Source of the DNA: an uncultured Flavobacteriaceae bacterium
GTDB taxonomy: Bacteria > Bacteroidota > Bacteroidia > Flavobacteriales > Flavobacteriaceae
Length of the DNA: 64,000 bases
Direction: 5' to 3'
NCBI GenBank assembly: GCA_947502635.1
Contig: CANNAN010000002.1
Span: 434,001 to 498,000 of the forward strand
Made by a program: the position numbers and the translations under genes. Below, in pieces: positions 44,383 through 52,380 of this stretch (its first letter is position 1; every line of letters begins with the position of its first letter). The notes under the pieces were generated by a model. The model was not told the DNA's origin. It saw nothing but the letters and a program-made list of their open reading frames with translations, and made no database searches.

Positions 44383-44643
44383 ATGAAAATATCAGTAGAA
44401 TTAACTATGACACCTTTGCAGAACGATTTCGAACCTGCAATTATTCATTTTATAAAAAAATTAAGAGCTTCAAACCTTAAGATTTTAGAGAATCCACTAA
44501 GTACACAAGTTTATGGTGATTACGATGAGGTAATGCAAATACTTACTAATGAGATTAAAGAAGTATTCGAGCTTATAGAAAGCGGTTTATTATATATGAA
44601 GATTGTAAAATCGGATAGACACGATTATGAACCCCATTTTTGA
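44383..44643 (+). CDS. Thiamine-binding-like protein (YkoF/MTH1187 type)
   Basis: An 86-residue single-domain ferredoxin-like protein with KISVELTMTPLQNDFEPAIIHFIKKLRASNLKILENPLSTQVYGDYDEVMQIL, the pattern of the thiamine-binding (PF01910-like) family. These small proteins bind thiamine or hydroxymethylpyrimidine. The last 17 bases overlap the PnuC-like transporter gene, arguing for one operon and for a vitamin-uptake role. Confidence 0.8.
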   Translation: MKISVELTMTPLQNDFEPAIIHFIKKLRASNLKILENPLSTQVYGDYDEVMQILTNEIKEVFELIESGLLYMKIVKSDRHDYEPHF

Positions 44644-45259
44644 TTTTTTTTTCGGACAGTATTCGGAATATGAAACGATTGATATACTATTAGAAATAAT
44701 AGCCATTATTTTTGGGTTTCTTTCTGTTTTTTACTCTAAACAAAACAAGGTCTTGGTTTTTCCAACAGGCATGATAAGTACCATAATATTTGTGTATTTA
44801 TTATTCAAATGGGAGCTTTTAGGAGATATGATGATAAACGGGTATTATTTTATAATGAGCGTTTATGGGTGGTATATTTGGACAAGAAAAATAGATGAGA
44901 CACATGTCACACAAATTTCAACAACAACGAGTAAAGAGAAACGGATTAGCGCATTTATATTTCTAGGTACTTTATTATTTGTGTTTTTGGTTTATAAAGC
45001 ATTCGATAAATGGACAAGTTGGGTTGCTTATATAGACACGCTAACAACAGCTATATTTTTTGTAGGGATGTGGTTAATGGCGAGAAGAAAATTAGAAAAT
45101 TGGATTTTTTGGATTATAGGTGATTTAATATCAATACCACTCTATTTTTACAAAGGGTTTACATTTACTAGTATTCAATATTTAGGGTTTACAGTTATAG
45201 CAATATTTGGTTATTTAACATGGAAGAAAAGTATAAACAAGAGCCTTCAAACTGTATAA
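44627..45259 (+). CDS. PnuC-type vitamin transporter (thiamine or nicotinamide riboside)
   Basis: A 210-residue inner-membrane protein with about seven helices. It has the PnuC family aromatic motifs NGYYFIMSVYGWYIW and the late IGDLISIPLYFYKGF. In Bacteroidota this family includes PnuT thiamine importers. Here the upstream partner is a thiamine-binding-like protein, which favours thiamine, but the downstream partner is a NadR-like kinase, which favours nicotinamide riboside. The substrate stays open. Confidence 0.9.
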   Translation: MNPIFDFFFGQYSEYETIDILLEIIAIIFGFLSVFYSKQNKVLVFPTGMISTIIFVYLLFKWELLGDMMINGYYFIMSVYGWYIWTRKIDETHVTQISTTTSKEKRISAFIFLGTLLFVFLVYKAFDKWTSWVAYIDTLTTAIFFVGMWLMARRKLENWIFWIIGDLISIPLYFYKGFTFTSIQYLGFTVIAIFGYLTWKKSINKSLQTV

Positions 45260-45783
45260 AAGTGGTATTGTTTGGACCAGAATCTACTGGTAAAACAACA
45301 CTGTCACGGCAGTTAGCAAGACATTACAATTCAGTTTGGGTGCCAGAATATGCACGAGAATATCTCCAAAACAAATGGAATAATGAGCGTAAAACTTGTG
45401 AGCCAGAAGATTTATTACCAATCGCAGAAGGACAGATGGCGCTTGAGAATAACTTGGCAAAAAAAACAGATTCTGTTTTAATTTGTGATACCGATTTGTT
45501 AGAAACTAAAGTGTATTCTGAAGCTTATTACTCAGGAAGTTGTGATCCTTTACTTGAAAAATATGCATTGGAGAATACATACGATTTATATTTTTTAACT
45601 TATATTGACACGCCTTGGGAGGCAGATGATTTAAGAGATAAACCAGAGCATAGAGAAGACATGTTTGAAGCCTTTCAAAATGAATTAATAAAAAACAAAA
45701 AATCTTATGTATTGCTTAAAGGCAATAAAAGGCAACGTCTGGAAACAGCAGTTAAGTATATAGATAAGCTATTAAAAAAATAA
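45220..45783 (+). CDS. NadR-like P-loop kinase
   Basis: A 187-residue ATPase of the AAA_28/NadR kinase group. The P-loop is GPESTGKTT near 19-27, followed by WVPEYAREYL and ICDTDLLETKVYSE with the catalytic Asp. It lacks the adenylyltransferase and HTH domains of full NadR, so it would act only as a ribosylnicotinamide (or related vitamin) kinase, trapping the imported compound. It overlaps the transporter gene by 40 bases. Confidence 0.88.
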   Translation: MEEKYKQEPSNCIKVVLFGPESTGKTTLSRQLARHYNSVWVPEYAREYLQNKWNNERKTCEPEDLLPIAEGQMALENNLAKKTDSVLICDTDLLETKVYSEAYYSGSCDPLLEKYALENTYDLYFLTYIDTPWEADDLRDKPEHREDMFEAFQNELIKNKKSYVLLKGNKRQRLETAVKYIDKLLKK

Positions 45784-45786
45784 TTA

Positions 45787-47340
45787 ATGTTTACCGAAAG
45801 AGATATAAAACAAATACAAGATAAAGGTATTACTGCAGAGCAAGTTAATGCTCAGGTGGCGCGTATAAAAAATGGGATGTCCTATTCTAGTTTGGTAGCA
45901 GCTGGAACTACAGGAAAAGGGATCGAGGATTATAACGATGATGAGATAAAAGATTTTATTGAATTGTATGAATCAAAACAAAATCATTTATCTATTTTAA
46001 AATTTGTTCCTGCTTCTGGAGCCGCTACAAGAATGTTTAAGTTTTTATTTCAGTTTTTGAAAAGCTTCAACCCCTCGAAAGAAAGTATTGAAGAATATGC
46101 TGAAAAACATAATGATATTTTGATTAATACATTTATTTCTAATTTAGAGAAGTTTCCGTTTTATAACCAAGTCGTATCGAAAGCAAAAGAAGCAAATCCA
46201 AATTTTAATACGCTTCCTGAAGGAGAAAAATATTGGCAATTTGTAAAAACTATGTTGGATAAAAATGGTCTTAATTATAGTTTTTTTCCTAAAGGATTGC
46301 TCCCTTTTCATAAATATGACGATGTTACAATAACAGCTTTTCAAGAACATTTATTAGAGTCAACGCTATACGCATCATCGAATAATAAGTCAAATCTTCA
46401 TTTTACAGTTTCAGAAAAGCACCATTCTTATTTTAATGAGGAATTAAATCGATTAAAACAAGATTTAGAACAAAAAACAAACACAGTATTTAATGTGTCA
46501 TTTTCATATCAAAAAGAAGAAACAGAAACGATCGCATTAACAAAAGAAGGTGCTGTTTTTAGAAATGAAGATGACTCTATTTTATTCAGACCAGCAGGAC
46601 ATGGTGCGTTATTAGAAAATTTAAACGATTTGGATAACGATCTTATTTTTATTAAAAATGTTGACAATATGGTTGTCTCTGATAAAAATATTAAGGTTTC
46701 AGAGTATAAAAAACTGCTCGCAGGGATACTTATTAAAGCACAGGAACAGATTTATACCTTTTTAAATAAACTTGATGAAGACGTTGTTTTAGAAAAAGAA
46801 CTTCTTGAAATAGCTCTATTTTTATCTAATAAAATAAATGTGTCTATTGAGGAAGATTTTGAAGATTTTACTTTAGAAGAAAAAAGAGCATACCTAAGAG
46901 GAAAACTAAACCGTCCAATTCGTGTATGTGGCATGGTTAAAAATGAAGGAGAACCTGGAGGAGGGCCATTTTGGGTAAAAGATAAAAACGGAGAAACATC
47001 ATTACAAATAGTAGAATTTGCTCAAATCGATATTAAAGATAAAGCACAGCAAGAAATTGTGAAAAATGCGACTCATTTTAATCCTACAGATTTAGTTTGT
47101 GGTGTTAAAAATTATAAAGGAGATAAGTTCAATCTTAAAGAATTTATAGATCCTGAAGCTGCTTTTATAACCGTAAAAACCCAAAATGGCATCGATATAA
47201 AAGCATTAGAACTTCCTGGGTTATGGAATGGTAGTATGGCACATTGGAATTCTATTTTTGTTGAGGTCCCTTTAAGTACTTTCAACCCTGTTAAAACGGT
47301 TAACGATTTACTTAAACCAGAGCATCAAGTATTGTCATGA
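45787..47340 (+). CDS. DUF4301 family protein
   Basis: A 517-residue cytoplasmic protein matching DUF4301 of Bacteroidota, with the landmark FVPASGAATRMFKFLFQFL near residues 78-96, FHKYDDVTITAFQEHLLE, FRPAGHGALLENLNDL and the NRPIRVCGMVKNEGEPGGGPFWV block. The VPASGAATRM and GHGALLENL pieces recall nucleotidyltransferase-like enzymes (UDP-sugar pyrophosphorylase fold); that is inference. It starts 3 bases after the kinase gene and overlaps arfB by 4 bases. Confidence 0.88.
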   Translation: MFTERDIKQIQDKGITAEQVNAQVARIKNGMSYSSLVAAGTTGKGIEDYNDDEIKDFIELYESKQNHLSILKFVPASGAATRMFKFLFQFLKSFNPSKESIEEYAEKHNDILINTFISNLEKFPFYNQVVSKAKEANPNFNTLPEGEKYWQFVKTMLDKNGLNYSFFPKGLLPFHKYDDVTITAFQEHLLESTLYASSNNKSNLHFTVSEKHHSYFNEELNRLKQDLEQKTNTVFNVSFSYQKEETETIALTKEGAVFRNEDDSILFRPAGHGALLENLNDLDNDLIFIKNVDNMVVSDKNIKVSEYKKLLAGILIKAQEQIYTFLNKLDEDVVLEKELLEIALFLSNKINVSIEEDFEDFTLEEKRAYLRGKLNRPIRVCGMVKNEGEPGGGPFWVKDKNGETSLQIVEFAQIDIKDKAQQEIVKNATHFNPTDLVCGVKNYKGDKFNLKEFIDPEAAFITVKTQNGIDIKALELPGLWNGSMAHWNSIFVEVPLSTFNPVKTVNDLLKPEHQVLS

Positions 47341-47744
47341 TCCATAAAGATGTCTTATTGCAAGAGTTAAACTTTAAAGCAGTTAGAAGTTCAGGTAGTG
47401 GAGGGCAACATGTAAATAAGGTGTCGTCAAAAATTGAATTGACTTTTAATTTAGTTGAATCATTTGCATTTAGTGAAGCACAAAAAGAACGTCTTCTAAA
47501 AAAACTTCATCATAGATTAACAAAAGATGGGGTTTTAATTTTGCAATGTGGTGAAAGCCGAAGTCAACATAAAAATAAAGAGCTTGTAATAAAGCGCTTT
47601 TTAGAATTAATCCGTTTAGGTTTAGTGGTTCCAAAAAAGCGAATTCCAACTAAAATTCCTAGAGCAGTTATTAGAAAACGATTAAAAAATAAGCGTAATC
47701 TTTCTGATAAAAAAGCAAATAGAAAGAAGCCAAATATTGACTAA
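47337..47744 (+). CDS. arfB: Peptidyl-tRNA hydrolase ArfB
   Basis: A 135-residue ribosome-rescue factor. The catalytic GGQ motif sits in SSGSGGQHVNKVSSKIEL near residue 21-23, in the release-factor domain, and the tail is rich in Lys and Arg (KKRIPTKIPRAVIRKRLKNK, KKANRKK), as needed to enter the empty mRNA channel of stalled ribosomes. Start overlaps the DUF4301 stop in an ATGA arrangement. Confidence 0.93.
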   Translation: MIHKDVLLQELNFKAVRSSGSGGQHVNKVSSKIELTFNLVESFAFSEAQKERLLKKLHHRLTKDGVLILQCGESRSQHKNKELVIKRFLELIRLGLVVPKKRIPTKIPRAVIRKRLKNKRNLSDKKANRKKPNID

Positions 47745-47786
47745 AAATAATTGTCAATTGTTATATAGGCAATTATGAATTGTTAT

Positions 47787-47794
47787 TATCTTTG
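47787..47794 (+). promoter_or_regulatory. Probable -7 element for the TPP-riboswitch transcript
   Basis: TATCTTTG matches TAnnTTTG and lies just upstream of the riboswitch. Nearest TTG boxes are 26 bases or more upstream, further than usual. Confidence 0.5.
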
Positions 47795-47801
47795 CAGCGT
47801 T

Positions 47802-47925
47802 CTCAAAAAAGGGGTGCTTTTCTGGTTAATAGATATAAGTCTGAAATTTATAAATTTTTAACTACCGAGAGCTGAGATCATACCCAATGAACCTGGAACA
47901 GGTAATGCTGTTTAGGGATTTGAAT
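47802..47925 (+). promoter_or_regulatory. TPP (THI-box) riboswitch
   Basis: All core THI-box elements occur in order: GGGGTGC at 47811-47817, GCTGAGATCATACCC at 47871-47885, GAACCTG at 47889-47895, GGTAATGCTG at 47901-47910 and AGGGA near 47914. The flanks TCAAA and TTTGA close the P1 stem. A variable stem-loop arm of about 50 bases separates the first two blocks. It lies 125 bases before a TonB receptor gene, with an inverted repeat (CGTTT/AAACG) between them that may serve as expression platform. Confidence 0.93.
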
Positions 47926-48049
47926 TTTTATTGTCATTGCGAGCGTTTAATAAACGATGCGGCAAATTTTCAATATGAATTCTGAAAAATTAATTAATAA
48001 CCATAAAGAATAATTACCTCTTTTTATTCGATTATAAAATATAATCGTA

Positions 48050-50305
48050 ATGAAAAACATATTTCTTTTTTTAACACTATTAGTGTTGTCAGTCAGTGCC
48101 AATGCACAAGACAACCAAAAGCAACAAGATTCTACTAAAACAGAAAAACTAAATGAAGTACTTCTCTCTGCAACCAGAGCAAAGGACAAAACACCAGTAG
48201 CTTTTACAAATATTAAAAAAGAACAATTAGAATCTATAAATTTAGGTCAGGATTTGCCTATTTTACTAGATCAGCTACCATCTGTGGTTACTACCAGTGA
48301 TGCAGGAGCAGGAGTTGGATATACGGGAATTCGAGTGAGAGGTAGTGATGCCACGAGGGTAAATGTAACCATTAATGGAATTCCTTATAATGATGCTGAA
48401 AGTCAGGGAACATTTTGGGTAAATATGCCAGACTTTGTTTCTTCTGTAGAAGATATACAATTACAACGAGGTGTAGGGACATCAACAAATGGTTCGGGTG
48501 CTTTTGGAGCAAGCCTGAATATAAAAACTTTAAACCCTTCAGCGCAGGGTTATGCCACAACGACTAATGCTGTTGGGAGTTTTGGAACTAGAAAACATAA
48601 TATTAGTATTGGTTCGGGGCTTAAAAATAATTTTTATGCTGAGGGAAGATTGTCTAATATTCAAAGTGATGGTTATATAGATAGAGCAAGAGCAGATTTA
48701 AATTCTTATTATTTAGAAGCTGGTTTTTTAAACGAAAAAACAGCAATTAAAGCCATTGTTTTTGGAGGAAAAGAAGAAACTTATCAGTCTTGGTATGGTA
48801 CACCAGAAGCTGTTGTAAATAATGATAGAGATGGGATACAAGCATTTATTGATAGAAACTTCCCTTCAGAAGAAGAAACTCAGAATTTATTAAATTCTGG
48901 AAGAACGTATAATTTTTATACGTACGATAATGAGGTAGATAATTATCAGCAAACACATTATCAGTTGCATATGTCTCATCAGTTTAATACTCATTTTTCT
49001 GCAAATATTTCAGGAAACTTCACTAGAGGAAAAGGGTATTTTGAACAGTATAAAAATGACGAAGAATTAGTAGATTATTTTCCTAACAATCTAAATATTT
49101 CAGATAGAGGAGATGTTATTAGAAGACGTTGGTTGGATAATGATTTTTATGCGCTTGTGTACTCTCTTAATTATACAAAAAATGACCTGAACTTATATTT
49201 AGGAGGCGGTTACAATACTTATAAAGGGGATCATTTTGGCGAAGTTATTTGGGATTCGTTCGCTTCTTCAATACCCGTTAGAAGTAATTATTATTTTAGT
49301 TATGGCGATAAGGAAGATTTTAATACCTATGCAAAAGCTGAATATAGTATTAATAGTAATTTGTTTGCCTTGTTAGATTTGCAATATAGAAGAGTAAATT
49401 ACAAATCTGTTGGGACAAGTTCAGACCTATTAGATATTAATGTAAAGGAATCGTACAATTTTTTCAATCCTAAATTTGGATTAACCTATACCATAAATAA
49501 TTACAATAGTGTTTATGGTTCTTATGCCATTGCGAATAGAGAACCTAACAGGGATGATTTAACTAAAAATCCAGCGCGTCCAAAATCGGAACAATTACAT
49601 GATTTTGAGTTTGGTTATAAATTGAGAAAAGCGAATTATTATGTGACAACCAATCTATATTATATGAATTATAAAGATCAGTTGATTTTAACAGGAGATT
49701 TAGATGATGTAGGCGGTCCTATTAGACAAAATGTAGCAAAGAGTTATAGAGCAGGAATAGAATTGCAAGCAGGTTACAAAGTGTCGGATCAGTTTAGAGT
49801 TGATGCGAATGCCACGTTTAGTCAAAATAAGATAAAAGCGTTCGATTATGTTATTTATGATACTCAATATGATCCAAATACATTTGACAGTGTTTCTTAT
49901 GCCCCTGTCGTTACACAATTTGAAGACACAGATATTTCCTTTTCTCCGAATGCTATTTTTGGTAGTACTTTAACCTATTCTCCAATAAAAAATGGAAGTA
50001 TTGCATTATTGTCTAAATATGTTGGTAAGCAATATTTAGATAATACGTCTAGTAATGATAAAAGCATTGATGCTTATTTTGTGAATAATTTAAGTGTATC
50101 TTATAAAATTCAGCCAAAATGGATTAAAGAAATAGGCCTTAATTTATTGGTGAATAACTTATTTAATTCGGAGTATGTTTCTAATGGTTATACTTATAGT
50201 TACTTTTATAGACCTGTGGGTTCGTCTGATGCGCCAATAACCGAGAATTTTTATTACCCACAAGCAACGACTAACTTTTTGTTAGGGGCGGCATTAAAAT
50301 TCTAA
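48050..50305 (+). CDS. TonB-dependent receptor under TPP-riboswitch control (probable thiamine receptor)
   Basis: A 751-residue outer-membrane receptor: signal peptide to about VSANAQ, short linker, plug (LPILLDQLPSVVTTSDAGAGVG, GIRVRGSDATRVNVTINGIPYND, SVEDIQLQRGVGTSTNG) and barrel ending in LLGAALKF. It lacks the CarboxypepD_reg domain of the other receptors here. Control by a TPP riboswitch makes it very likely that it imports thiamine or a thiamine precursor. The thiamine-binding/PnuC genes lie 3 kb upstream. Confidence 0.93.
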   Translation: MKNIFLFLTLLVLSVSANAQDNQKQQDSTKTEKLNEVLLSATRAKDKTPVAFTNIKKEQLESINLGQDLPILLDQLPSVVTTSDAGAGVGYTGIRVRGSDATRVNVTINGIPYNDAESQGTFWVNMPDFVSSVEDIQLQRGVGTSTNGSGAFGASLNIKTLNPSAQGYATTTNAVGSFGTRKHNISIGSGLKNNFYAEGRLSNIQSDGYIDRARADLNSYYLEAGFLNEKTAIKAIVFGGKEETYQSWYGTPEAVVNNDRDGIQAFIDRNFPSEEETQNLLNSGRTYNFYTYDNEVDNYQQTHYQLHMSHQFNTHFSANISGNFTRGKGYFEQYKNDEELVDYFPNNLNISDRGDVIRRRWLDNDFYALVYSLNYTKNDLNLYLGGGYNTYKGDHFGEVIWDSFASSIPVRSNYYFSYGDKEDFNTYAKAEYSINSNLFALLDLQYRRVNYKSVGTSSDLLDINVKESYNFFNPKFGLTYTINNYNSVYGSYAIANREPNRDDLTKNPARPKSEQLHDFEFGYKLRKANYYVTTNLYYMNYKDQLILTGDLDDVGGPIRQNVAKSYRAGIELQAGYKVSDQFRVDANATFSQNKIKAFDYVIYDTQYDPNTFDSVSYAPVVTQFEDTDISFSPNAIFGSTLTYSPIKNGSIALLSKYVGKQYLDNTSSNDKSIDAYFVNNLSVSYKIQPKWIKEIGLNLLVNNLFNSEYVSNGYTYSYFYRPVGSSDAPITENFYYPQATTNFLLGAALKF

Positions 50306-50492
50306 TAAAAAATAAATCCTTTTCAATTCCCCTCTAAAGGAGGGGGGTGGGTAAGGTTATTAGGTTAAGAGGTGAAGTCAGTCTAAGCACAGCCGAAGAC
50401 CATAGAAAACCTTTGATTTTAAAACTGCGTTCAATGTGATAAAAAACAGAGCAAATTTTCTTAACTTAATGACATTGGGGTTCAGTGAGGAA

Positions 50493-50924
50493 TTAATTAA
50501 ATATTAAGAGATTATTTCCGTTTTTTTCAACTCTATAATTTTTTAAACTACATGGAAGGCTATTACTCTCTAATGGTTGACCAGTAATTAAACTGTATTT
50601 GTTTTTATCTTCACAGCCACAAGTACCTTCTAGACCAGTAGGGATAAGTGCAGAACAAGCATTAGGAGAATGATTTGGATCACTGGCATCCCATGCAAAA
50701 AAATCGGCGCCCGTACTGGCAACAATAATACCAGCATTTCCTGCGTTTGCAATATATACAGAATTTCCTGCGAAAGGTAATTGACTATATTGAGGTAAAC
50801 TAAGGTTGATATTGACATTAACACCTAAGTCTAATAAAAATTTACAATTTTTATTATCGACAGAATTTTTACTGCAAGAAGACAAAATAATAAAGCTAAT
50901 AATGAGGCAGAAAATAGATTTCAT
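50493..50924 (-). CDS. Rieske-like lipoprotein with incomplete Fe-S ligands
   Basis: About 143 residues from the ATG at 50924, with a clean lipobox ILSSCSKN (Cys17). The C-terminal half follows a Rieske fold: DFFAWDASDPNHSPNAC, then GTCGCEDKNKYSLITGQPL, then LKNYRVEKNGNNLLI. The canonical Cys-x-His...Cys-x-x-His ligand set is not present: His85, Cys90, Cys102 and Cys104 remain, but the second His is replaced. It may hold a disulfide instead of a cluster. The longer frame to 50966 is unlikely because it buries the signal. Confidence 0.65.
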   Translation of the reverse strand: MKSIFCLIISFIILSSCSKNSVDNKNCKFLLDLGVNVNINLSLPQYSQLPFAGNSVYIANAGNAGIIVASTGADFFAWDASDPNHSPNACSALIPTGLEGTCGCEDKNKYSLITGQPLESNSLPCSLKNYRVEKNGNNLLIFN

Positions 50925-50984
50925 AGTAATTCTAAAATTAAAAATGCAATTTACAACAAAAAGCAAATTGAGTTAAATATTTTG

Positions 50985-50992
50985 TATATTTG
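50985..50992 (+). promoter_or_regulatory. Probable -7 element of greA
   Basis: TATATTTG, exact TAnnTTTG. A TTG at 50968-50970 lies 14 bases upstream, slightly closer than usual. Transcription would begin near 50998. Confidence 0.55.
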
Positions 50993-51000
50993 TTATACAA

Positions 51001-51050
51001 TCTCGTGTAAGCGGGATTTTTTTATGCTGAACTTGTGTTCGGCATCTTTT
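51001..51050 (+). promoter_or_regulatory. Hairpin pair in the greA leader (attenuator-like)
   Basis: Two hairpins stand in series: TCTCG/CGGGA with a six-base loop followed by seven T residues (51001-51022), then ATGCTGAAC/GTTCGGCAT with a TTGT loop followed by CTTTTATT (51024-51050). Both have the form of intrinsic terminators but lie between the -7 element and the greA start. They may be an attenuator or REP-like repeats. Confidence 0.5.
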
Positions 51051-51071
51051 ATTAAGTAAAACGATGAAGTT

Positions 51072-51545
51072 ATGAGTAAAGTATCATACTATACACCTGA
51101 AGGGTTAAAAAAATTAAGAGAAGAGCTAAAGCACTTAAAAGATGTAGAACGAGTAAAGGCTTCTAGAGCGATTGCTGAAGCTAGGGATAAAGGGGATTTA
51201 AGTGAAAATGCGGAATATGATGCAGCTAAAGAAGCTCAAGGAATGTTAGAAATGCGTATTTCTAAGTTAGAAGATGCTTTAGCAGGAGCACGTGTTATTG
51301 ATGAGTCACAGTTGGATAACTCTAAGGTATTAGTGTTATCTAAAGTTAAAATAAAGAATCAAACCAATGGTATGGAAATGAATTATACCTTGGTAGCAGA
51401 TGGAGAGGCCGATTTAGCTTCAGGCAAAATTTCGGTAAACTCCCCTATAGGTAAAGGGTTACTTGGTAAATCTGTGGGTGATGTTGCAGAAATACAAGTG
51501 CCTAATGGCGTTATGAAATTTGATATTATAGAAATTTCCAGATAA
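51072..51545 (+). CDS. greA: Transcription elongation factor GreA
   Basis: A 157-residue GreA of standard length: N-terminal coiled coil with YTPEGLKKLREELKHL, the acidic tip DLSENAEYDAAKEAQ that enters the polymerase channel, and the C-terminal FKBP-like domain with SPIGKGLLGKSVGDVAEIQVPNG. It rescues backtracked RNA polymerase. Note that the gene's own leader carries two terminator-like hairpins. Confidence 0.97.
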   Translation: MSKVSYYTPEGLKKLREELKHLKDVERVKASRAIAEARDKGDLSENAEYDAAKEAQGMLEMRISKLEDALAGARVIDESQLDNSKVLVLSKVKIKNQTNGMEMNYTLVADGEADLASGKISVNSPIGKGLLGKSVGDVAEIQVPNGVMKFDIIEISR

Positions 51546-51645
51546 TTGTATTCCTGTGTTTTATACAAAGCTTACATGTAATAAGAGTGATCGAAATATA
51601 GAAATGAAAACAAGAATTCTCATATAAAACATTCTCTAAAATAAT

Positions 51646-52035
51646 ATGGCTTCAATTTTTACAAAAATAGTTAATGGCGAAATTCCTTGTTATAAAGTTG
51701 CAGAAACAAACGATTTTTTAGCATTTTTAGACGTAAATCCAAATAGTAAAGGACATACACTTTGTATCCCTAAACAAGAAGTTGACAAAATATTTGATTT
51801 GGATGAAGCCACTTATAATGGATTAATGAGTTTTTCAAGGCGTGTTGCTTTAGCAATAGAGAAAGCAATACCTTGCGAACGTGTTGGAGTTTCTGTTATA
51901 GGTTTAGAAGTACCACACGCTCATGTACACCTCATTCCATTGCATACTATGGAAGATGCTCGTTTTATTAAAAAGGAAAAACTATCAACAGAAGAGTTTC
52001 AAAATTTAGCAGACGCTATTAAAACCCGATTATAA
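51646..52035 (+). CDS. HIT family nucleotide-binding protein
   Basis: A 129-residue HIT protein: SIFTKIVNGEIPCYKVAET at the N-terminus, LDVNPNSKGHTLCIPK, and the catalytic triad HAHVHLIPL near residue 91. Normal length for Hint-type nucleotide hydrolases. The 3' end overlaps the convergent gene by 6 bases. Confidence 0.95.
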   Translation: MASIFTKIVNGEIPCYKVAETNDFLAFLDVNPNSKGHTLCIPKQEVDKIFDLDEATYNGLMSFSRRVALAIEKAIPCERVGVSVIGLEVPHAHVHLIPLHTMEDARFIKKEKLSTEEFQNLADAIKTRL

Positions 52036-52380
52036 ATTAGGGTATAAAGCCAGAAGTATTATACTAATAGCTATAACAATGGTTAAAATAATAGCAAGCC
52101 ATGATGCTTTCTTTAAATAAGTTGATGACTTTTTGGGAACAAATGCCTTATTCTGATATTCAAAAACACGTTCAATATCGTCAGTCCATTTTACTGGATA
52201 AATAATGGTATTGCATATTTTACAATCAATTTCATAACTAACTTGAGAAGTTATAGATTTATAAAACTTGGTATCAATTATTTTTTGTTTAAAAGTTAAG
52301 CGTAAACCTTCATTGTTATAACACTCAGGACAGTTATTTTTTAATACAACTTCTTTTATGGTAGCTAGTTTTTCAGACAT
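52030..52380 (-). CDS. Small zinc-ribbon plus membrane-anchor protein
   Basis: About 116 residues from the ATG at 52380 (MSEKL); the frame continues to 52392. Two CxxC pairs, CPECYNNEG and CKICNTIIY, predict a zinc ribbon in the cytoplasm, and the C-terminus is one membrane helix (WLAIILTIVIAISIILLALY). It overlaps the upstream sensor kinase gene by 8 bases, so they are co-transcribed; a link in function is only inferred. Confidence 0.7.
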   Translation of the reverse strand: MSEKLATIKEVVLKNNCPECYNNEGLRLTFKQKIIDTKFYKSITSQVSYEIDCKICNTIIYPVKWTDDIERVFEYQNKAFVPKKSSTYLKKASWLAIILTIVIAISIILLALYPNL

